Origin: Paraburkholderia fungorum
GTDB lineage: Bacteria; Pseudomonadota; Gammaproteobacteria; Burkholderiales; Burkholderiaceae
Direction: 5' to 3'
Length of the DNA: 64,000 bases
Assembly (NCBI RefSeq): GCF_900099835.1
Contig: NZ_FNKP01000003.1
Coordinates: forward strand, 806,001 to 870,000
In this document: positions 58,366-64,000 of the stretch, in pieces
Layout of the letters: each line of letters opens with the position of its first letter
How positions within the stretch are numbered: the stretch's first letter is position 1
The notes under the pieces: model-generated
The model's database searches: none
Told to the model about the DNA's origin: nothing
What the model saw: only the letters and a program-made list of their open reading frames with translations
Translations under genes and position numbers: made by a program

Positions 58366-60771
58366 ATGTTGCTTCGCCAAAGTGATGTTCCGCTTTACCG
58401 CAACCCGGAAGCTGCCGTTGACGAGCGCGTCGCCGATCTGCTGGCGCGCATGACCCAGGACGAGAAAATCGCGCAGCTTCACTCGGCGTGGCTGAAGCTG
58501 TCGTCCGACGGCAAGCACGAAGCGCGTACGGTGGATTTCGCGCATGGCGATGCCGGCGTGACTGTCGACATGATCCTGCAGCACGGTCTGGGCCAGATCA
58601 CGCGTCCGCTCGGCACGCACACGGTCGACCCGAAAGAAGGCGTGCGCGCATTGAATGCGTTGCAGCGTCAGATGGTGGAAGACACGCGGCTCGGCATTCC
58701 GGTGATGTCGCACGAAGAATGTCTGGTTGGCCTGATGATCAAGGACGCCACGCTGTTTCCGTCGCCGTTGAACTATGCGGCCACGTGGAATCCGGCGCTG
58801 GTCGAACAGGTTGGGGAAATCATCGGCGAACAGGCGCGCTCGATTGGTTGCCATCAAGGGCTTGCACCGGTGCTGGATGTGTCGCGCGATCCGCGCTGGG
58901 GCCGCACCGAAGAAACGCTCGGCGAAGACCCGTATCTGGTCGGCGTGCTCGCGTGTCATTACGTCAAGGGCCTGCAAGGCGAGAAGCGTGATCTGCTCGC
59001 GACGCTCAAGCATTTCGTCGGCCATTCGGCGAGCGAAGGTGCGCGCAATCACGCTCCTGTGCATGTCGGTCCGCGTGAACTGAACGACGTGTTCATGCTG
59101 CCGTTCGAAATGGCGGTCAAGCTCGCGGATGCCGGTTCGGTCATGCCCGCATATCACGACATCGACGGCATGCCGTGTCATGCGGACCGCAAGCTGCTGA
59201 CCGAAACGTTGCGCGACAAGTGGGGCTTCGATGGTCTGATCGTCGCCGACTATGCGGGTGTCGATCTGCTGTTCAGCCACCACGCTGTCGCGCCCGACAG
59301 CGCCGCAGCGGCCGCGCTCGCGTTCAATGCGGGCCTCGACGTCGAGTTGCCCGGTCACGAATGTGCGCTGCATCTGAAGGAGGCGTTGGCACGTGGCGAG
59401 ATCAGCGAGGCCACGATCGATGCGACGGTGTCGCGCGTGCTGCGCACGAAATTCCGTCTCGGCCTGTTCGAGAATCCGTATGCTGACCCGGATCAGGTCG
59501 ATGTAAAAAGCGAATCCGCAGGCGATACCGCTTATCAGGTCGCGCTCGAATCGGCAGTGCTTTTGCGCAACGAAGGCGGCGTGCTGCCGCTCGATCCGAA
59601 GGGCGCGACGAAGATCGCAGTGATCGGACCGACCGCCGACGATCCGCTCGCGCTGCTGGCCGGTTACAGCTTCCCGGTGCATCTGATCAATTCGGGCGAG
59701 CAATCGGTGGCGTCGATCAGCACGCCGTTGAAATCGCTGCGCGCATTGCTCGGCGACGATCGCGTGGTCCACTCGCACGGGTGCGACATCATCGCCGAAC
59801 GACGCGCCGGTGCGCCGGTGTTCCCGGGCGACGTATCGCTCGACACGATGGCCATCACCAATCGCGACGAACTGATCAGCCAGGATACGGCGGGCATCGC
59901 AGCGGCGGTTGATGCCGCGCGCGCGGCCGGTGTGGCGATCGTCTTCGTCGGCGATCTGTCGGGGCTGTTCCAGTCCGGCACGGTGGGCGAAGGTTCCGAT
60001 ACCGACAGCCTCGATCTGCCGGGCGTGCAACAGGCGTTGCTCGCGGCGGTGGTCGACAGCGGCACGCCGACGGTCGTCGTGATGACGGGCGGCCGTCCGT
60101 ACAACCTCGGCGGTCTGGAAGATCGTATCGCGGCGCAAATCATGGCCTTCGCGCCGGGCGAACGCGGCGCGGAAGCGCTCGCCGACCTGCTGGTGGGCCG
60201 CGCGAACTTCACCGGCCGTCTGCCGTTGTCGGTGCCGAAAAGCGCGGGCGCGGTGCCCTACGTGTATAACCACAAGCTCAAGAGCGCGGGCACTCCGGTG
60301 GCGTATCACTTCGGCAGCCGCTACCCGTTCGGCTTCGGGCTCAGCTATACGCAGTTCCGTTATGGCAATCTCGCGGTGGCGCAGCGCGAAGTGCCGGTTG
60401 CCGACGGCACGATCGAACTCAGCTTCTCGGTCGACAACATCGGTTCGCGCGAAGGCACCGAAATCGTGCAGATCTACGTACGCGACCGTCTCGCATCAGC
60501 CACGCGCCCGGTGCGCGAATTGAAGGGGTTCGCACGCGTTCCGCTGGCCGCTGGCAACACGGCACAGGTTCATGTGAAGATTCCCGTCGATATGCTCAAC
60601 TTCACCGACGGGCGCGGTGAGCGTATTGTCGAGCCTGGCGACTTCGACCTGATGGTCGGCAGTTCGAGCCGCGACCTGCACCTGAGCGGTACGGTGACGG
60701 TCACCGGAAATGCAGTGCGAACGCTCGAGCGCGACTGGCGGATGGTCAGCGAGGTCAAGGTCGAGCGGTAA
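58366..60771 (+). CDS. GH3 beta-glucosidase/beta-xylosidase, cytoplasmic
   Basis: An 801-residue GH3 enzyme without signal peptide; the ATG at 58366 has AAAGGAG at 6 bases. An N-terminal barrel (DLLARMTQDEKIAQLHSAW, then LGGLAPVLDVSRDPRWGRTEE-like QGLAPVLDVSRDPRWG) has the nucleophile Asp295 in LIVADYAGVDL. The alpha/beta-sandwich follows (AVIGPTADDPLALLAGY), then the PF14310-type fibronectin-III-like C-terminus (EGTEIVQIYVRD...VRELKGFARV). Because xylose-oxidation genes follow in the same operon, beta-xylosidase activity on xylobiose is more likely than beta-glucosidase. Confidence 0.92.
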   Translation: MLLRQSDVPLYRNPEAAVDERVADLLARMTQDEKIAQLHSAWLKLSSDGKHEARTVDFAHGDAGVTVDMILQHGLGQITRPLGTHTVDPKEGVRALNALQRQMVEDTRLGIPVMSHEECLVGLMIKDATLFPSPLNYAATWNPALVEQVGEIIGEQARSIGCHQGLAPVLDVSRDPRWGRTEETLGEDPYLVGVLACHYVKGLQGEKRDLLATLKHFVGHSASEGARNHAPVHVGPRELNDVFMLPFEMAVKLADAGSVMPAYHDIDGMPCHADRKLLTETLRDKWGFDGLIVADYAGVDLLFSHHAVAPDSAAAAALAFNAGLDVELPGHECALHLKEALARGEISEATIDATVSRVLRTKFRLGLFENPYADPDQVDVKSESAGDTAYQVALESAVLLRNEGGVLPLDPKGATKIAVIGPTADDPLALLAGYSFPVHLINSGEQSVASISTPLKSLRALLGDDRVVHSHGCDIIAERRAGAPVFPGDVSLDTMAITNRDELISQDTAGIAAAVDAARAAGVAIVFVGDLSGLFQSGTVGEGSDTDSLDLPGVQQALLAAVVDSGTPTVVVMTGGRPYNLGGLEDRIAAQIMAFAPGERGAEALADLLVGRANFTGRLPLSVPKSAGAVPYVYNHKLKSAGTPVAYHFGSRYPFGFGLSYTQFRYGNLAVAQREVPVADGTIELSFSVDNIGSREGTEIVQIYVRDRLASATRPVRELKGFARVPLAAGNTAQVHVKIPVDMLNFTDGRGERIVEPGDFDLMVGSSSRDLHLSGTVTVTGNAVRTLERDWRMVSEVKVER

Positions 60772-60782
60772 AGGATAGGGTG

Positions 60783-60813
60783 TGGCGCGCAGCCGAGGGG
60801 AGGCAGCGCGCCA
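60783..60813 (+). other. Stem-loop between the GH3 and xylB genes
   Basis: TGGCGCGC pairs with GCGCGCCA around a 15-nt loop, without a T-tract, in the 79-base gap; another intercistronic hairpin of this operon. Confidence 0.55.
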
Positions 60814-60850
60814 TCGTTCGTAGTCATACTCGGAACAAGTGGAATAACAG

Positions 60851-61618
60851 ATGTCGTACGCAATCTATCCCAGCCTGTCGGGCAAAACGGTTGTCATCAC
60901 CGGTGGCGGCAGCGGTATCGGCGCCTCGATGGTCGAGGCTTTCGCGCAGCAGGGCGCGCGGGTCTTTTTCCTCGACGTAGCCGAAGAAGATTCGCTGGCG
61001 TTGCAGGAAGCGCTGCGCGGCTCCGCTCATCCGCCGGTGTTCCATCGCTGCGATCTGCGCAGCGCCGACGCCATTCAGAGCACGTTCAACGCGATCGCCG
61101 AAGCGGCGGGCCCGATCGAGATCCTCGTCAACAATGCGGGCAATGACGACCGGCACGAGATCGAAGCCGTCACGCCTGAGTATTGGGACGGACGCATCGC
61201 GGTGAATCTGCGGCATCAGTTCTTTTGCGCGCAGGCCGTCGCGGCCGGCATGCGCAAGCTGGGGCGCGGTGTGATCCTGAATCTCGGCTCGGTGTCGTGG
61301 CATCTCGCGCTGCCGAACCTCGCGATCTACATGACCGCGAAGGCGGGTATCGAGGGCCTCACGCGTGGGCTTGCGCGCGATCTCGGCGATGCCGGCATCC
61401 GCGTGAACACGATCATTCCGGGCGCGGTTCGCACGCCGCGTCAGATGCAGTTGTGGCAATCGCCCGAAAGCGAAGCGAAGGTGGTCGCGAGCCAGTGCCT
61501 GCGTTTGCGTGTCGAACCGGAGCACGTTGCGCGCATGGCGTTGTTCCTCGCTTCCGACGACGCATCGCGTTGCTCGGGCCGTGATTATTTCGTCGATGCA
61601 GGGTGGTACGGCGAATGA
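60851..61618 (+). CDS. xylB: D-xylose 1-dehydrogenase (SDR family)
   Basis: A 255-residue short-chain dehydrogenase. The cofactor loop is TGGGSGIG near residue 17; the active site is Ser around residue 145 in LGSVSWHL, Tyr160 and Lys164 in YMTAKAGIEG. From memory it matches Caulobacter crescentus XylB closely, with shared stretches AIYPSL, RCDL, LVNNAGNDDRH, VNLRH, QCL and FLASDDAS. It would oxidise D-xylose to xylonolactone with NAD. It is the first step of the oxidative (Weimberg/Dahms) route, placed right after the glycosidase that frees the xylose. Its stop overlaps the lactonase start. Confidence 0.88.
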   Translation: MSYAIYPSLSGKTVVITGGGSGIGASMVEAFAQQGARVFFLDVAEEDSLALQEALRGSAHPPVFHRCDLRSADAIQSTFNAIAEAAGPIEILVNNAGNDDRHEIEAVTPEYWDGRIAVNLRHQFFCAQAVAAGMRKLGRGVILNLGSVSWHLALPNLAIYMTAKAGIEGLTRGLARDLGDAGIRVNTIIPGAVRTPRQMQLWQSPESEAKVVASQCLRLRVEPEHVARMALFLASDDASRCSGRDYFVDAGWYGE

Positions 61619-62505
61619 AACTCCGCATTCCTGTCTGCGTATGGCCGGTCAATGCGGAGCTGGGCGAAGGCCCGGTTTGGCGTGCCGAAGAGAACGCGGT
61701 TTACTTCGTTGATATCAAGGGCCGTCAGATTCACCGCTGGTCGGGTGGGTTGGGTGATACGCAGACGTGGAATGCCCCCGATCAGCCCGGCTTTGTCGCG
61801 CCGCTCGCTAACCGCGATCGCGCTTTTATCTGCGGAATGCCGGGCGGTCTGTATCGATTCGATACGGGCAGCGGTCAGTTCATCAAGCTCAAAGATATCG
61901 AAGCGCATTTGCCGGGCAATCGTCTCAACGACGGTTTCGTCGATGCAAGCGGCCACCTGTGGTTCGGCTCGATGGACGACGCCGAGGAGCAACCCACCGG
62001 CACGCTGTATCGCGTGAACGACAGCGGTGAGGTGCTTGCTCAGGACAACGGCTATGTGATCACCAACGGCCCCGCGATGAGCCCCGACCGGCGCACGCTG
62101 TATCACAACGACACGATGCAGCGCGTGGTGTACGCGTTCGATGTCGCCGAAGACGGCGCGTTGTCGAACAGGCGCACGTTCGCCACCATTTCCGGCGACG
62201 GCCACCCGGACGGCATGGCCGTCGATTCCGAAGGCTTCGTGTGGGTCGCGCTGTTCGGCGGATGGCGCATCGAGCGCTACTCGCCCGCGGGCGAACTGGT
62301 CGAGCAGGTGCCGTTTCCGTGCGCCAACGTCACCAAGCTCGCGTTCGGCGGCGACGATCTGCAAACCGTGTATGCGTCGACGGCGTGGAAAGGTTTGTCG
62401 GCCGCCGAACGTCAGCGGCAGCCGCAGGCGGGCGGCCTGTTCTCGTTTCGCGCGCCAGTGCCGGGGCAGCCTCAGGCGCAGTGCAAATGGGGCTTCGCGC
62501 AATAG
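61615..62505 (+). CDS. xylC: SMP-30/gluconolactonase-family sugar lactonase (xylonolactonase)
   Basis: A 296-residue six-bladed beta-propeller lactonase starting inside the xylB stop (ATGA). Metal-binding residues are visible: Glu16-region NAELGEGPVW, NRLNDGFVDASGHLWFGSMD (Asn and Asp), ITNGPAMSPD (Asn) and GHPDGMAVDSEGFVWVALFGG (Asp). It opens xylonolactone to xylonate. The translational coupling to xylB makes this substrate very likely. The dehydratase and later enzymes of the pathway are not in the window. Confidence 0.88.
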   Translation: MKLRIPVCVWPVNAELGEGPVWRAEENAVYFVDIKGRQIHRWSGGLGDTQTWNAPDQPGFVAPLANRDRAFICGMPGGLYRFDTGSGQFIKLKDIEAHLPGNRLNDGFVDASGHLWFGSMDDAEEQPTGTLYRVNDSGEVLAQDNGYVITNGPAMSPDRRTLYHNDTMQRVVYAFDVAEDGALSNRRTFATISGDGHPDGMAVDSEGFVWVALFGGWRIERYSPAGELVEQVPFPCANVTKLAFGGDDLQTVYASTAWKGLSAAERQRQPQAGGLFSFRAPVPGQPQAQCKWGFAQ

Positions 62506-62613
62506 CGCGTCAATACCGCCAGAGTCGCGATCCATGAAACCTGGCCCTGCCCGCAGTGTCGCCAGGTATCATGTGCGTTCTCTGACTTCTGCGCACTCGC
62601 AGTGATCGATACC

Positions 62614-63660
62614 ATGACGTCCAGGCCGCCTGTTCCGCCCCGCATGTCCGATGTTGCCGAACGCGCCGGCGTGTCGAAGATGACCGTGTCCCGCGTATTG
62701 GCCGGGCGCAGCGTGTCGCAGGCAACCCGCGAGCGGGTTCAGAAAGTGATCGACGAACTCGGCTATGTGGCCGATGCGGCGGCTGGCGCGTTGTCGTCGG
62801 GGCGCTCGGAGTTCGTCGCGGTGCTGGTGCCGTCGCTTGCCAGTTCCAACTTTTCCGATACCGTGCGCGGCCTGAATGCCGCGTTGACCCCGCACGGCCT
62901 GCAATTGTTGCTCGGCGATACCGACTACCGTCTGGAGCAGGAAGAACTGCTGGTTCGTTCGATGCTGCGTCATCAGCCGCGCTGTGTTGCGTTGACCGGC
63001 GGGCGGCATACCGAAGCGACGCGCACGCTGCTCAAGCGCGCGGGCATTCCGGTCGTCGAAATGTGGGACCTGCCCGCCGATCCGATCGACGCGGCTGTCG
63101 GCTTCTCGAACTCAACGGCGGCGCGCGCGATGGTCCGGCATCTGCATGCAGGTGGTTATCGGCGTATCGGGTTTATCGGCGGGGCGAGCGAGCGTGACCG
63201 GCGCGGGCTTGACCGGATGCGCGGGTATATCGCCGAAATGAAAGCCCTCGGTCTTGGCGAGCCACGCGTGATCCGCCTCGGCGATTCGCCGATCACGATG
63301 AGTCACGGCGCGCCCGCAATCGGCGCATTGCTCGAAGCGTGGCCCGACACCGACGCCGTGATGTGCGTGAGCGACATGTCGGCGTTCGGCGCAATGATGG
63401 AGTGCCATCGGCGCGGCTTGTCGGTGCCGGGCGATATCGCGATTGCAGGCTTCGGCAATTTCGAAGTGTCGTGGTGTTCGCAGCCGACCATCACGACGGT
63501 ATCGGTAGACGCTTACGGTATCGGACTGCGCGCGGGCGAAACGCTGCTCGCCGAACTGAAAGCGCGTGAAGCGGGCGGCGCTGGCAATGCGCCGGTTCCG
63601 ACGCAGCGCGCGAAAGCCGTCAAGATCGACTTCACCGTGATTCCTCGCGAAAGCACGTGA
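62614..63660 (+). CDS. LacI-family transcriptional regulator R4 (GntR/IdnR-like)
   Basis: A 348-residue repressor: HTH RMSDVAERAGVSKMTVSRVLAG near the N-terminus, hinge GYVADAAAGALSSGRSEFVAVLVP, and effector domain with FSNSTAARAMVRHLHAGGYRRIGFIGG, ending with IAGFGNFEVSWCSQPTITTVSVD. The FGNFEVS form is typical of gluconate-type (GntR) repressors, so an aldonate such as xylonate is a plausible effector. I start at the ATG at 62614; a GTG four codons earlier is possible. It sits between the xylonate-producing genes and an MFS gene whose promoter has a TGTTACCGGTAAC site, the class that GntR proteins bind. Confidence 0.9.
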   Translation: MTSRPPVPPRMSDVAERAGVSKMTVSRVLAGRSVSQATRERVQKVIDELGYVADAAAGALSSGRSEFVAVLVPSLASSNFSDTVRGLNAALTPHGLQLLLGDTDYRLEQEELLVRSMLRHQPRCVALTGGRHTEATRTLLKRAGIPVVEMWDLPADPIDAAVGFSNSTAARAMVRHLHAGGYRRIGFIGGASERDRRGLDRMRGYIAEMKALGLGEPRVIRLGDSPITMSHGAPAIGALLEAWPDTDAVMCVSDMSAFGAMMECHRRGLSVPGDIAIAGFGNFEVSWCSQPTITTVSVDAYGIGLRAGETLLAELKAREAGGAGNAPVPTQRAKAVKIDFTVIPREST

Positions 63661-63781
63661 GCGGGCGCGGCTGAACGCATAGCGCCTCCGCATTACATTC
63701 CACCTGCGGTCCGGCGGCGCGGGTCAGGGATATCCCTTGGTTGTTCGGATGATTCACCACGCGTAACATCCACAGCATCAA

Positions 63782-63799
63782 ATGTTACCGGTAACTTAA
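63782..63799. promoter_or_regulatory. LacI/GntR-type operator before the MFS gene
   Basis: AATGTTA-CCGG-TAACTTA contains the perfect 12-bp palindrome GTTACCGGTAAC (63785-63796), 86 bases before the MFS start codon. The layout is the same as the other system-3 sites, with a GntR-like core. Confidence 0.82.
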
Positions 63800-63884
63800 C
63801 CGGGGGCGCGAACGGCGCGGGTTTGAAGAAAACGCCCACCATCGCGCCACGCATTGCCAGAACAAATACGCAACGGAGATACGA

Positions 63885-64000
63885 ATGACCACAGCGCCTT
63901 CCACCAGCGCGACCCATCCCGCGGGGACCAGCGAGTTCGAGGAGCGCACCTATCGCAAGGTCGTGCGCCGCCTGCTGCCCGTGCTGCTGCTGTGCTACGT
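63885..64000 (+). CDS. MFS transporter, N-terminus only (cut by the window end)
   Basis: The ATG at 63885 follows GGAG by 6 bases. The visible residues end TYRKVVRRLLPVLLLCYV, the start of the first membrane helix as in anion:cation symporter-family (sugar acid) MFS proteins. The operator before it and the xylonate genes upstream suggest transport of an aldonate or related sugar acid. Confidence 0.75.
   Translation, partial: MTTAPSTSATHPAGTSEFEERTYRKVVRRLLPVLLLCY

Noticed and set aside
58351..60309. A 652-codon minus-strand frame opposite the GH3 gene
   Set aside because: Shadow of a gene with intact catalytic motifs; no ribosome site, no domain.

Overview
The window looks like part of a chromosome of a Burkholderiaceae bacterium, most likely Paraburkholderia. 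The evidence is a GC-rich coding bias, a 'Gram-negative porin' of the Burkholderia type, a patatin/GntP pair, and tightly packed sugar ABC operons with LacI-family regulators. No rRNA, tRNA, CRISPR array, IS element or phage gene was seen. The left edge starts inside the decayed end of a YadA-like adhesin. The right edge cuts an MFS transporter after 38 full codons.

Left part (1-15 kb): a broken YadA anchor; a patatin-GntP operon on the minus strand; a secreted two-domain glycoside hydrolase behind 1.4 kb of AT-richer non-coding DNA; an AI-2E-type permease; a short arginine deiminase locus (arcD, arcA, then an NhaC-type antiporter, with no arcB or arcC); and a hipBA toxin-antitoxin pair with a clear operator region.

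Centre (15.7-28.7 kb), the most unusual region: one apparent operon encodes a single-module type I polyketide synthase (KS-AT-DH-degenerate ER-KR-ACP, no thioesterase), a PLP-dependent alpha-oxoamine synthase, a MECR/ETR-like enoyl-thioester reductase, a LolD-like ATPase, a LolC/E-like permease, a LolA-like periplasmic protein and an outer-membrane beta-barrel. I read it as a pathway that builds a reduced acyl chain, releases it by decarboxylative condensation with an amino acid into an amino-ketone lipid (sphinganine-like logic), and moves the product to the cell surface by its own Lol-like route. The chemistry is inferred from domains; the product is unknown.

Right part (30-64 kb): after a membrane-anchored alpha/beta hydrolase comes a plant cell-wall sugar island. 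It has a lipoprotein GH10 xylanase and three complete CUT1 ABC importers, each with its own LacI regulator, ATPase and signal-less (cytoplasmic) glycosidase: GH31 alpha-xylosidase, GH1 beta-glucosidase and GH3 beta-glucosidase/xylosidase. The third system runs into xylose dehydrogenase (xylB), xylonolactonase, a fourth LacI regulator and an MFS transporter, so imported xylo-oligosaccharides would be cut and the xylose oxidised to xylonate. Three operator classes can be read directly: TTCCGGAAACGTTTCCGGAA (system 1), TGAAAGCGCTTTCA (system 2) and AACGTTA-N4-TAACGTT (system 3). The last also lies at the distant GH10 gene and at the MFS gene, which ties them into one regulon. Between systems 2 and 3 a Phd-like antitoxin gene and a system-3-type promoter/operator are duplicated. 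One copy has lost its toxin and regulator, leaving an orphan operator. A BON-domain protein and a general porin sit between systems 1 and 2.
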